DNA of 64,000 bases, taken from Boesenbergia rotunda. Its lineage: Eukaryota; Streptophyta; Magnoliopsida; Zingiberales; Zingiberaceae. The stretch covers positions 146,794 to 210,793 of the forward strand of contig JAGFNQ010006440.1 in assembly GCA_024364735.1 (NCBI GenBank), given 5' to 3'. The translations under genes and the position numbers were made by a program. Of this stretch, positions 43,210 through 55,360 are shown one piece after another. The first letter of the stretch is position 1, and the number at the start of each line of letters is the position of its first letter. The notes below the pieces were generated by a model. It did no database searches and had not been told where the DNA came from. It worked only from the letters and a program-made list of their open reading frames with translations.

Positions 43210-45078
43210 TGTTGATGCAGTCTGACCCTGATTGTTATTTTGGTGTTGACACCGATTTTAGTTTAGGTTGACTATGATTATGATTAAGTCCTGATCGGGT
43301 ATTAGGTACGGTGTTGAAAAGTCCTAACCTGGAGGGTTAGGTGTGGAAAAATCCTAGCTTGGAGGGCTATGTGTGGAAAAGTCCTAACCTAGAGGGTTAG
43401 GTGTGTGAAATCCCGGCTTGGAGGGCCAGGTCCTAGCTTGGAGGGCTAGGTTGATGAAATCCCGGCTTGGAGGGTCAGGTCCTAGCTTGGAGGGCTAGGT
43501 TGATGAAATCCCAGCTTGGAGGGTCAGGTCCTAGCTTGGAGGGCTAGGGTGAAGTCCCAGTGAGTGAAGCTGGGCATGGAGTCTTGGTCAGAGGGATCAA
43601 GCAAGAGTCGGAGATGGGCCAGAGGCTGGTTCTCTTGACTTAGAGTGGGGTTGGCCTTGCCCGGATCGGTCTGGTGACCGATCAGGGAAGTTGGCACGGA
43701 GTTCCCTCTTGGATCGGTCTGGTGACCGATCAGGGAGCTTCCAGTAACTTTGGCAAACCTACTGATCGGCTCCTGATCGGTCTGGTGACCGATCAGGGAG
43801 AAACCTTGACCGATCAATCTGAACGATCAACTATCACGAGGTTTCTCACCCTGACCGATCAGGCTGGAGCCTGATCGGTCTGGGATCAGCCTGATCGGTT
43901 TGGTAACCGATCAGCTAGTGGATTTCAGGCGGGATTGTGGCAAGATGATTTCTGGATCGGTTTGGTGACCGATCTGGTGACCGGTCATGGTGACCAATCA
44001 TACGAACTTATGATCCCAAGTTTCTCACTGGGGACCGATCAGGTTGGAGCCTGATCGGTCTGGCATAGTCCTGATCGGTCCGGTGACCGATCACTTTAAT
44101 TCAAACGCGCTGTCAGACGCTCAGATCGCGCCTACTTTCACTAATACGCTACTGATGTCACTTTGATCTTCTCTGCTATTATTGATATAAGTTTGATTTC
44201 ATTTGCTAAACCTCTGATTGAGTGTGCAGATGACAGAGATGGATTCAAACACTCAAGGAGAGTCAATGAAGGCCTTTCCTTGGACCAGGTTTGTCCATTT
44301 GCCATCTCAGGTTGCAACGGCTGGAGCTACTGACTAGAGCTTGGATGAGGGAAGCTCAGGGAGTCCATGGAGAGCTCAGTGGTAGTTGGCGTTGGCAGGT
44401 GAGCAGCTGGAGGCTACAGTGAGGTGGTGACCTGGTGATCAGAGAGCTGCGACTTAAGGCTTGGTGGCGAACAAGTCTCAGTAATGAAGTTCTCCACATT
44501 GTGCTTGTGCTTGTGCTATATGTTGTTCCATCATCTTGAGCAAGTAACTGTGATCCTTGAAGCAACCTTCTGTTACTTGGGCACTTGGGAGAAGAGAAAC
44601 AAGAAGCTTGAGTCCATCAGCGAGAAGACACGAAGAGGAGAGTCTTGCGTGAGATCTGCGCTGGGTGGAGCTCGAAGAAGTTTGCTTGTGTTCTTGTGGT
44701 TCTAAGTGCTGAGTAAGATCCTTCTTGTGTTTCTTGAACTTTATACTTTATCATCATGAAACACTATGGAGAGGTTACTCCACCGAGAAGGAGGTTGCAT
44801 TTTATCCGGTGTTCACCGGGGCTTGATCTGCCGACGATCAAGGGATCGCCCACCTTAAGGGCACGCCAAGGAGTAGGGGCAAGTTATCCCCGAACCTTGT
44901 AAATCCTCTTGTTAGCGTTTTGCATTTGTGCTTAGTTAGGTTTTACTTCTGCATACTCTATTTTCTTTAGCTTCCGCTGTGCTACTAACACTTGAGGTGC
45001 AGAAAATCGATAAGTGGTAAACTTTAAGTGTCTGACTACATTCACCCCCCCCCCTCTCTAGCCATCCAAGGTCCAACA
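43210..45078 (+). repeat. 3' LTR of the second S2 element
   Basis: 1869 bp, TGTTGATGCAGTCTGACC to GGTCCAACA. It has a TTGGAGG-loop array (43315-43560) and a palindrome zone (43660-44100) with CTGATCGGTC/GACCGATCAG around TGGT at 43773-43796. Confidence 0.92.
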
Positions 45079-45538
45079 GCCAGGTCCTAGCGAGTGAAGC
45101 TAGGTTGAATGAAATCCCAGTGAGTGAAGCTGGGCACGGAGTCTTGGTCCGGGGGACTCAGCATGAGTTAGAGAAGGCTAGGGAGCCTGTTCTCTGGACT
45201 TAGAGTTGAAATGGTCGGAGCTGGATCTGTCTGTGGTCCGATGAGGGAGTTGGCACTAGCTCCTGATTGTGGATCGGTCTGGTGACCGATCCAGAGCGTC
45301 TGATCGTTCTGGTGAACGATCAGATAGAGAACAAAATGCTTCTGATTGACTTCTAATCGTTCTGGTGAACGATCAAGGAGAGATCAGAATGTCTCTGTGT
45401 GGGTGCTGATCGTTCTGGTGAATGATCAGAAGAAGGGATCAGAAAGAGGTTGGAGAAAGGTCTAAGTGACCTGATCTGTCACTTGGACCGATCAAAGTTC
45501 TCCTGGACCGATCAGGCTGGGTCCTGATCGGTCCAGAG
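45079..45538 (+). repeat. 3' LTR of the outer S2 element, part 2
   Basis: Resumes GCCAGGTCCTAGCGAGTGAAG, the continuation expected from 27779, and runs into palindromes including CTGATCGTTC/GAACGATCAG (45300-45323). Confidence 0.85.
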
Positions 45539-47638
45539 TGTTGGAACTTAGATGGCTAGAGAGGGGGGTGAATATAGCCAAACACTTGAACTTTAGCACT
45601 TTTCGATTTTCTGCACTCAAAGGGTTAGTAGCACAGCGGAAGCAATACAAAAAATAGAGTATGTAGATTCTAAACCCTAAGTTAAGCACAAGCATAAGAA
45701 CGCTAACAAAGAGGATTTACAAGGTTTGGGGATAACTTGCCCCTACTCCTTGGCGTGCCCTTAAGGTGGGCGATCCCTTGATCGTCGGTAGATCAAGCCC
45801 CGAAAAATCCGGATAGAATGCAACCTCCTTCTCGATGGAGTAATCTCTCCACAGCGTTTCAAGATAAATGAAGTATTAAGTATAGGAAACACAAGAAGGA
45901 TTTTACTGAGCACTAAGAACCCCACGAACACAAGCAAACTTCTCACCGAGCTCCACTCAACGCAGATCTCACGCAAGAACTCCCTTCTTCGTGTCTTCTC
46001 ACTGATGGACTCGCCAAGCTTCTTGTTTCTCTTTCAAGTGCTCGAGTATCACAAGGTTGCTAAAGATATGGATCAACAGATCAGAGTTGTCGCAAGAGCA
46101 CAAGTGTTGTAGCAGAGTAATGATTGAGTATTCTCAGAGTTGTTATGACTTCTTCGCCACCAAGCGCTTATGTCTCTCCCACTGATCGCCAGGTCACAGC
46201 ACCTCACTGCAGCCTCTAGCTGCTCACCTGCAACTGCTCACCTACCACTGAGCTCTTCTAGACTCCCTGAGCTTCCCTCAGTTGAGCCCCAGTCAGCAGC
46301 TCCAGCAGCGCCAGCGTCCATTGCAACCTGAGATGGAAAACGGACAAACCTGCTCCAAGGAAAGACTCCCATTGACTCTCCTTGAGTGTTTGAATCCATT
46401 CCTGTCACCTGCAACATTGATCAGATCATTAGCACAGCAAATCAAGAAGAGAATCAAATATCAGAGATTAAGAGCAGAGACAGCAGTTGTGTTCAGACGT
46501 GATCAGAGCATCTGACAGTGCGTTTGAATTAAAGTGATCGATCACTGGACCGATCAGAATGATCCCAGACCGATCAGGCTCCAGCATGATCGGTCCCTAG
46601 TGAGAAACCTGGGATTGCAAGCTTGTATGATCCGTCGCCCTAACGGTCACCAGATCGGTCACCAAACCGATTCAGAAATCTGCTTGCCATAATTCCACCT
46701 GAAATACATGGTCGATCGGTCACGAGACCGATCAGGACACTCCCTGACCGATCAGGCTCCAGTCTAATCGGTCAGGGTGAGAAACCTCGCGATAATTGAT
46801 CGTTCAGATTGATCAATCAAGGTTTCTCCCTGATCGATCACCAGACCGATCAGGAGCCGAACATTAGGTTTGCCAAAGTTACTGGAAGCTCCCTGATCGG
46901 TCACCAGACCGATCAGACATCGTTGGATCGGTCACCAGACTGATCCACAAGGGACCTTCGTGCCAACTTCCCTGATCGGTCACCAGACCGATCTGGGCAA
47001 GGCCAAACCCACTTTAAGTCATGAGAACTGGCTCCCAGCCTCCCCTAACTCGTGCTCAGTCCCTCGGGCCAAGACTCCGTGCCCAGTCTCACTCACCGGG
47101 ACTTCAACCTAGCCCTCCATGCTAGGACCTGGCCCTCCAAGCCGGGATTTCATCCAACCTAGCCCTCCAAGCTAGGATCTGGCCCTCCAAGCCAGGGTTT
47201 CATCACCTAACCTTCCGAGTTAGGACTTCTCACACCTAGCCCTCCAAGCTAGGACTTTTCACACCTAACCCTCCACGTTAGGACTTTTCCACACCTAGCC
47301 CTCCAAGCTAGGACTTTCTCACACCTAACCCTCTAAGTTAGGATTTTCCACACCTAGCCCTCCAAGCTAGGACTTTCTCACACCTAACCCTCCAAGTTAG
47401 GATTTTCCACACCTAGCCCTCCAAGCTAGGACTTTCTCACACCTAACCCTCCATGTTAGGATTTCATCCACCTAGCTTCTCAAGCTAGGACCTGACCCTC
47501 CAAGCCAGGCTTTCATCAAACCTAGTCCCACTAGGTATGCCTAGTCCACGACCAGGACATAATCCCAATCATCTTATCAACCTAAACTAAAATCGATGTC
47601 AACACCAAAACAACAATCAGGGTCAGATTGCATCAACA
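45539..47638 (-). mobile_element. Solo S2 LTR, inverted, with target duplication CAGAG
   Basis: 2100 bp in reverse orientation: plus-strand ends TGTTGGAACTTAGATGG and GCATCAACA. CAGAG flanks it at 45534-45538 and 47639-47643. It lies in another S2 LTR, so the same family is inverted within itself. The hairpin array is at about 47100-47530. Confidence 0.95.
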
Positions 47639-47643
47639 CAGAG

Positions 47644-48683
47644 GTGGTCTGATCGATCACCATGACCGATCAGGGCACAACCTGATCGGTCAAGTGACCG
47701 ATCAGGGCCTTTGGCTGATGGGAGCTGGAGGAAACTCCAGCAAACCCTTGATCGGTCAGTGTGACCGATCACAGGTTCCCTGATCGGCCAGTGTGACCGA
47801 TCACAGCTTCCCTGGATCGATCAGGGTCATCACTGATCGGTCTGGTGACCGATCAGTATCTAAACTTTAATTTGAAAACGTTTTCAGACTTTTGATAACG
47901 CTCTAATTTTGCTCTGAATCTTTCTGATATCTGCTTATTTCTTTGTTATATGCTTTGCTAAGCCTCTGATGAGTGTGCAGGTGAGACAGGGATGATACAA
48001 ACCAAGGAGAAGAGCCAATGGCGACTTTCGCCGTGGTAGGTTTGTAAGTATTTTGTTTCCAGGTTTCAACGGCTTCTGGTGCGGCTGGCGACTGACCAGA
48101 GGCTCATCTAGAGAGGTCTTCAGTGGACTGAGCGCTCAGTGGAGTCAGTGGGTCAGGCTGTGGTTCAGTGGGTGCTGATGGAGCCTGGCGATGGTAAGCA
48201 GGAGCTTAAGAAGAAGCTGGGATGCAGAAGAGCGAGAGAACAGACAGAAAACTACATAAGTTTGGCTGGGTTGTTTTGAGCTCTCTGTGTAGTCTTCGTG
48301 CTTGAGTGTTCTTGCTACATCTTTGTGAGTCTTTCTTCTCGTGTCTCAACACCTAACTGTTATCATCTTGAGACTCTTGTGGAGAGGTTACTCCACCAAG
48401 AAGGAGAAGATATTTTATCCGGTTTCCGAGGCTTGATTTGCCGACGATCAAGGGATCGCCAACCTCATGGGCACTCCAAGGAGTAGGGACAAGTTATCCC
48501 CGAACCTTGTACATCCTCGTGTTAGCGCTGATTTGGTTTTCTGTTTGTTATTCATTTCTGCATTTCTGTTTGTTTCTGTATTTCTTCCGTTGCTGCTAAC
48601 CTAAGTGCAGAAAAGCTCAAAGAGCAAGTGTTTGTGTGTCTGGCTATTCACCCCCCCCCTCTCTAGCCATCCAAGGTCCAACA
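47644..48683 (+). repeat. 3' LTR of the outer S2 element, part 3
   Basis: Continues the palindrome zone after the CAGAG duplication and ends CCATCCAAGGTCCAACA. The CTTGATT-type stem near 48431-48450 corresponds to that at 17552. Confidence 0.85.
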
Positions 48684-48806
48684 CAAATTATCTAATCTAT
48701 GTATAGGAACAGAGGTGAATTTTTCTTTTTATATGGTTATCGTGGAATAGGGAAAACATTTGTTTGGAGATTATTATCAGCAGTGATCCATTCCAAAGGT
48801 GACATT
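48684..48806 (+). pseudogene. Helitron PIF1-like helicase fragment
   Basis: One plus-strand frame reads SMYRNRGEFFLYGYRGIGKT followed by FVWRLLSAVIHSKGD. This is the Walker A neighbourhood of the PIF1-type helicase domain of Helitron Rep/helicase proteins, with G-x-x-G-K-T intact and I in place of the usual T or S of GTGKT. Only about 40 codons survive between two LTRs, with an in-frame TAA near 48694. No Rep domain, no Helitron ends (5' TC, 3' CTRR hairpin) and no other helicase motifs could be found. It probably marks an old Helitron into which the S3 element inserted. Confidence 0.7.
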
Positions 48807-49685
48807 TGTTAAAGATCGGTATGTCGGCTAGAGGGGGGTGAATAGACGGTCACCCATATTTCGTCAGTTTCTCCTATACGTTGTTAGTTGCGCAAGAAGA
48901 ATATAAAACAAATTAAAACTGACAGCTAAGAAACACAAACCGTTTACGTGGTTCGAAGATAAAGCTCCTACTCCATAGCTATCCGTAAGGTGAACGATCC
49001 CATTCCATTGATGGATTAGTCCCTGGAAGACCTTCGGCTAGCTCATGTAGCTCCTTGTGGGTGGAGAAACCTTGCTACAACACTTACACACACACCTGAG
49101 CTTGGTAGACTACTAGTAAGTTTTACCCAAGTTTATTTCGTCAACCTTTGTCCAGTCAAATCGAGCTCTCTTAAATAGAGCTCGTTATTGATCCAACCAT
49201 TACCAATTGACTGGTGCCAACACCAGTCGACTGGTTCACCCAAATTCGAACGTTACAATCTAACGTTTGAATTTCAGCTGACACTAGTCGATTATATAGG
49301 AGATCAGTAGACTAATATCTCTGTGCCAAACACCAGTCGACTGCTCCCAGAAGCAGTCGACTACCCAAACCCTAAAGGGTTCCCTTCCTGAGTTCAATTT
49401 CTCAGCACTCATCCTCGCACGACCAACCTAGACCTAGCCTTTTAGCTCCTCCATCAGCCTTGCGCCCCTCGGATGTCTCTTCATCCTTCACATCTTGCCT
49501 TCTGGAGCTTCCTTCAACCTCGGTCATTGCTGTCGGGTCTTCTTCATTTGTCAAGATCTCACTTGGACTTTTCTCCTGTTGTATCTATATCCTGCATACT
49601 CACAATGCATATCAAATACAATAATAAACCTAACTTAAACCATTGCCCAAATATCAAAACCCAAGGTACCTAGATTGCTCCAACA
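48807..49685 (-). repeat. 3' LTR of the S3 element
   Basis: 879 bp, plus-strand ends TGTTAAAGATCGG and GATTGCTCCAACA. It contains CAGTCGACTG palindromes, the best being ACCAGTCGACTGGT at 49222-49235. A purine tract (minus-strand AAAAATGGGAAGAT) follows at 49686-49700. Confidence 0.82.
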
Positions 49686-50747
49686 ATCTTCCCATTTTTG
49701 ATGTTTGATAACCCGTTTAAGTTAGGGAAACAACAACAAAGCAAATGCTCATGCATAAATCATGAAACCTAACCTTAGGCTCCCCCTTTACCCAAACTCC
49801 CCATTGAGTAGGCTTTCCTTGCAAAGGTACTTCTCCCCTTTTGCCAATAAATGCTCCCCCTTCACCTAAGCTCCCCTTTGAGCTTGGATTCCTTGCAAAG
49901 GTGTGCTGGTTTCCCACTTAAACCCAACACTTCTCCCCCTTTGTCACACATCAAAAAGTGCTCCAACAATATCCCAATTATTAGATTCTTTAACCTCTAA
50001 TGACCATAAACATTGTGTATTAAACCCCCATAAGATTATACATAAGTTTGGCATCATCAAGAACATTTCGACTTTGCTGAAAATAATTTCAGCACATATC
50101 AGTTGACTGAGACAGTTACCAGTTGATTGATCCCATCGAAATTCAATCTTATAGAATTATCAGTTGACTGTCGACTGATACCCTGATATCAGCCTATTTC
50201 TGCATTTCTGAGCCAATTTCAGAAATGCACCAGAAATTCTACAAATCTCCAAAAATATCTAAATTTTATGGAGTGATTTGTGGTATCAGTGTCTACTTGA
50301 AAAAATACATTTAAAAATGTATATATCTCGGATCCCAAGATTGATACAAAATCCAAAACTATCTAAATAGTGCAATAGAAATTTAACCTAAAGTCCTAGT
50401 TTTGGCTTCCTCTTGATGTATTTGCTCATACCAACTCACAATGCGCCCCTGACATTGGTTTATATGGCATTTATATATTAAAACCCATTATTCATGCAAT
50501 ATGAACCCAATATCATATTTCTTGCATGAAACTCAACCCAATGTGCCAAAACTCAAAGATTGAGACTCAAGTCCGTCTCCAAATCCTTTGACACATTCCA
50601 TTGCCTATCTAGACTTCCGGAAGAAAACCTCCTGAGATCTATTGATCATGGATCCCAAATAGACTCTTAGAGTTTCCCCATGAGCTCTTAGCCTTTGTCA
50701 CCTCCCTAGGTGACTCATACAAGGTTACTAAGTCACACCGGTGTACC
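49686..50747 (-). other. 3' internal region of the S3 element
   Basis: No gene. It has minus-strand purine tracts at 49686-49700 and near 49930-49945 (CAAAGGGGGAGAAG). CAGTTGACTG-type palindromes lie at about 50100-50170 and a stem GTCACCT/AGGTGAC at about 50698-50714. Confidence 0.65.
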
Positions 50748-53700
50748 TTTTTTTTAAAGAAGAATTTTATTTCAAGAAATAGAAAGACCATATTAGAAGG
50801 GGGGCCAAACCTAACCTTCTAATATGGAATTACAAAGTAAGGACTAATCTGATTTTACATTTAAAGAATTCGACAGAAATTGATTATAAATGATTTGCAT
50901 TACTCTTCATTTGCAATTCATCATCCAAAGCCAAAAGCCTCTTGGATTTTCCAATACCTTTTGTTGAGCATAACATAAAGTTCTGAACACTTGCAAAATT
51001 ATCCACCTTTTGTGCGAGATATAAAGGGTATTCAATGACAGTTATGAGCATTCATAAAATGCCGTATTTGCATTTTGAAACTCATGTCTCAGCCTTTAAA
51101 GTATCAAGCATCATCCTTCAGACTCTGAAATTGATATTATAGCAGCATCCTTCAGCCAAGCAAAGACAAACAGATTTAAAAAAGAAACCTTGAGTCTTCA
51201 AGATGGTACAGATCAGCCTGTATCAAGCAAAGCAACATCGGTCAGACAAGCAAAATAAATCTTCAGATTGGTACAGAGCAGCTAATCAAAGTCGTTCAGC
51301 ACTGAAACCAGCTCAGCCCCTTTAGCGTACAGATACATTGGTAGAATTCTAACCAAATTTTCAATAGTATCAGCAATCAGCTAATCTTTTACAGTATTCA
51401 GCCTTGCATATCTGTATCATATATAGAGAACCATCCGAAAGCTATCTGAAACCTTTCATATATTAGATAGCCTTTAATTCTGATACCATCTATGTATCCG
51501 AGTTGGCTTTATAGAAAACCATTCCAGTTCCATATCAAAGACCATCATGATGATACATTCCAGAATTTTACAACAAGAATGCCATCCAGTTCCATATCAA
51601 AATTAAATAGGTTTCAGACTAGATGCTTTACTCAGATTTATCAGGAATTGCTAATGGCTATCCAAATCTTTGCAGTCCTACCAACAATATTTCATCTCAT
51701 CGTATCAAAAAAATAATTCTCATTTGATTTGGAATGCCTCCAGAATTTCAGACCTCCATTTATCATGACTGGAAATTATAACAGTCTATCAGGAAATATA
51801 TAACATTCTATCAGGAAATAGAAAGACCATAAAAGACCAGAAAATATATCAGAATTCATCAAAAAACTAATATAACAGTAAAACCAAAGAATTGAATAGT
51901 TTGTAACTGTCAGCTCGCAACAATTAGGCAGCTCAGAAAAAGCAGCCATAATCTGAATTTCAAAATACATTTGCAACATCTCTGAAATCTGTAGATTTCC
52001 CAAATATTTCATCTCCTCATGTTAGAAGATACCAGAGAAGATACCATTTCATTTGAATAAAACTCAAAGTTTTAGAAAATACACAGGGGATAGAAAATCA
52101 GAGAAAATACCATTATAGCTTCCCCTATTCCATTAAAGACCTCTACATAACATTATATCAATATAGTAAGATATGAGACGAATAGCAATGACATTGTTTG
52201 ATAGAAACTCCTGAATCTGAAAAGCTTTTCAAGTTTCTAAGCATTCAATTTCTCTAAACCATTTTTCTATCCATTCGAATATAAGGGAGCCCTAGCTTGT
52301 CCATCTTACAAATGCCATATAAATTTTTGCTTATGTCCTGTCTTCTCAAGACTTTGTCACTCGCATATTGAAAAGCTTGGTTAGCCAAGTAATCCGTAGC
52401 CATATTTCCTTCCCTAAAAATATGCGAATAAGTCACCTTATATCTTCCCATAATAATTTTGATTTTAATCACTATATTTCTATAATCCCAGAACACATAA
52501 GGGGATTGTATAATCTTCAAAGCAGTCTTTGAATCTTATTCTAACCATACTGGAAAAAAATTATGGGCAACACATAACTCCAATCCAAATAAAATAGCCA
52601 ACAATTCTGCCTTGACATTAGAGATAACTCCCAATGTGCCATGCTTCGCTATTACAAAGTTTCTTGTGTGATCTCTAATGATAAACCCGTATGATGATGC
52701 ACCTGGGTTTCCTTTTGAGCAACCATCTGTATTTAATTTGTAACCACCAAATTCCGGCTTTTTCCAATGCCCTACAAAGATAGTATTTTTGATGTTTACT
52801 TTACAAGGAATCCCCCAAGTCGTAGCCACTGAGGAGAAGCCTTTCCAATGCTTCCCTTTCAATATACCTGCTGCTTCTCCTAGGAAAAAATACTGAATTA
52901 TATTCCCTTTAATCTTTTTTGGATCTTGTTTTATCCCTCTATGCTTTGCATCATTTCTAGCCACCCATAAAAACTATAAAACTAGAAAAGGAATGACTTC
53001 CCTAACATGTCCACCATGAGACCATTCTTGACCAATCATCCAATCTCCCATTAAATAAAATCTGTGTACCCTGAACAAGTTTGCAAAATAAGACAAAACT
53101 TCCTTTGCTATTCGTCCATTAAAAAACAAGTGATCCCACGTTTCTAAATCATTGCAACAAAGACATTTAGAAACCAGTGTGATTCCCTTTTTTTGCAAAA
53201 TGGTATCAACAGGTAGCTTAAATATTAAAAAACGCCATGCAAAAATGGAAATCGAAGGGTTGAGTAATTCACTCCATATTGCATAATTTGTGGGCATCAT
53301 TGGTTGAGTTTGTCTCACATTATTCCATGCCGTTTTTGAAGAGAACTTTCCATTCAAGGATATTTTCCATATGATATGATCTATATCTTCTTTTTGTACA
53401 GGAACTTCAACTATTTCTGCAACTATTTCTTTCGGGAGCATCTCACTAATTTTGTCCATTCTCCATTGAGATCCTTCCAAAAATTCTTCAACCCTTATGT
53501 CAATATCTCCAACTAGGGCATAGGAATGAAACAATGGACCCCTATCCAACCATTTATCAAACCAGAAATACAATTTTCCTTCACCCAAAATCCAGCATAT
53601 GTTTTGTTCTGCTAAGCTTCTAGATTTAACCATTCGGCGCCAACAATAAGATGCTTTGCTTTTCAACTGAACAATGACCGGATGAGTATTGTTACAATAC

Positions 53701-55360
53701 ATTCTTGATAGAAAATTTGCCCAAAGTGTTTTTTGTTCTCTGAATCTATACCAGAGTTTAACCGCCATTGCCATACTAAAGTCAGCTAGCTTCCTCACTC
53801 CTAACCCTCTTTCCAACCTTGGCTTACTAATCTCTTTCCAAGCAATCCAATGAGTTTTCCTTTTAGTGTCTATAGAGCCCCAAAAAAATCTCGCAAAGAT
53901 CATTTCCATATTATGTAAAATTGATAACGGAGGTAGAAGGACCTGTAACAAATAAAGAGGTATTGAAAATAAGACACTTTGAATAAGCAAAAGGCAGCCA
54001 CCATAGGAGAGTCGTGAAATGGTCCATCCCATGAGTTTCTTTCTTATTTTTTGTATCAGAGGTTGAAAACATACTGATTTTCGTATCCCCACAAAAATGG
54101 GAACCCCTAAATAATTCATAGGCCATATACCTTCTGCAAAATTTGTGGCAACTAAAATTGAATTTTTACGGGCTGAAGTGATGTTTCTAGAAAGATAGAT
54201 CATACTTTTTCCAGCATTTACTAATTGTCCTGATTGCCTCTCATATTCATTAAAATATGCCTTTACCTTTTTTACACAATCAATTGATCCATTCAGAAAA
54301 ACCATAATGTCATCTGCATAAGCAAGGTGAGAAATCTTCATATCACATCCCGTGTTATATCTCATCTTTGGATTTTTGAGAAAAAAATTCTCCAAGCCCC
54401 TCGATAAAAACTCAGATGCTATAATGAACAAAAAAGGTGAGAAAGGATCTCCCAGTCTTAATCTTCTTTTAGATTGAAAGAATCCTGCAAGATGACCATT
54501 GACCCGAATAGAAAACCAACAGAAAGCAATACATCTCTTGATCATATTTATAAAAGAGTCCGAATATCCAAAAGCTTCCATAATCCTGAACAAGAAATTT
54601 CACTGTACTCTATCAAAGGCTTTAGCCATATCCAGTTTCATAATGACATTTCCTCCTCTGACATGAATATTTAGCTTATGAGTCAATTCTTGAGCTAAAA
54701 GAATATTATCAGAGATTAATCTATCTTTCACAAAACCACTCTGAGCCGGAGAAATAATCTTGTGTAGAGTATTCATGAGCCTATTTGCCAATATCTTTGA
54801 AACAATTTTATATGAAACATTACATAAGCTAATAGGGCAAAAATCCTGCCACTTTTGTGCGTTATCCTTCTTTGGAATCAGCACTATAGTAGTTGCTACC
54901 ATTCCTCTTGGCAAAACTCCTCCCTTAAAGAAATCTGTCACAGCTTGATGCACATCATCTTGAATAATATCTCAACAGGAAGTATAAAAGGCTGAGGAAA
55001 AACCATCTGGCCCGGCTACACTATCTTGATTCATTTCCCATATAATTTGCTTTATTTACTCCTTAGAAGGCAAAAGCATAAAAGATAAGTTTTCTTCGGT
55101 AGTGATCAGCTTGGGGATATAACTAACATCTGCCTCCATATGATTAAACTCTTCTCACGTGAGTAATTGTTCAAAAAATTTAACAGCTGAAGATCTAAAA
55201 AGTTCTGGCTTTTCCAAGCATTCTCCTTCATCCCATATCCGAAAAATTCTATTAGTTGTTCTCCTAGTTTTCACCATATCATGAAAGAATTTAGTGTTTC
55301 TTTCTCCCTCTGCTCTCCATTTAACTGTTGCTCTTTGTCTCCAAAAGTCTTCCTCCATTT
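50748..55360 (-). mobile_element. L1-type LINE, 5' truncated
   Basis: It ends in a short poly(A) (plus-strand T8 at 50748-50755) and contains ORF2 RT, a zinc-type domain and RNase H, followed by about 1.5 kb of 3' sequence. The endonuclease and ORF1 are missing. I could not identify convincing target duplications. Confidence 0.8.
52254..55358 (-). pseudogene. LINE ORF2: RT, zf-RVT and RNase H, broken
   Basis: Minus-strand ORF2 of a plant L1-type LINE, which reverse-transcribes its own RNA at nicked target DNA. It starts inside the segment before RT (VKWRAEGERNTKFFHD, about 55325). RT motifs include VLIPKKDN, PISLCNVSYKIVSKILANRL, QSGFVKDR and the catalytic LAYADD (YADD codons 54309-54320), which is intact. 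A zinc-type domain (KCLCCNDLETWDHLFF) lies near 53120-53165. RNase H has LNTDGCSKGNPGAS (about 52700-52740). Nonsense codons interrupt near 55140, 55052, 54972, 54598, 52971 and 52536. The N-terminal endonuclease is absent, consistent with 5' truncation on insertion. Confidence 0.88.

Larger units (their letters stand above)
32824..45078 (+). mobile_element. Second S2 sirevirus-like element, with gag, pol and env-like ORF
   Basis: The end of the 5' LTR (32824-32953), primer site, gag, pol, env-like ORF, polypurine tracts and 3' LTR (43210-45078) are in order. It sits inside the 3' LTR of the outer S2 element. The right flank is GCCAG; the left flank is lost in the gap. Confidence 0.85.
15599..48683 (+). 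mobile_element. Outer S2 sirevirus-like element, nested with many insertions
   Basis: A 5' LTR (15599-17803), primer site, gag remnant and 3' polypurine region (26869-27539) lead to a 3' LTR in three pieces: 27540-27779, 45079-45538 and 47644-48683. Joining the pieces restores the order of motifs in the 5' LTR. The flanking bases (TTTCT before, CAAAT after) do not match, so either a boundary has changed or the ends come from recombined copies. Confidence 0.7.

Noticed and set aside
15594..48688. Target duplication around the outer S2 element
   Set aside because: TTTCT and CAAAT do not match, so I do not claim one.
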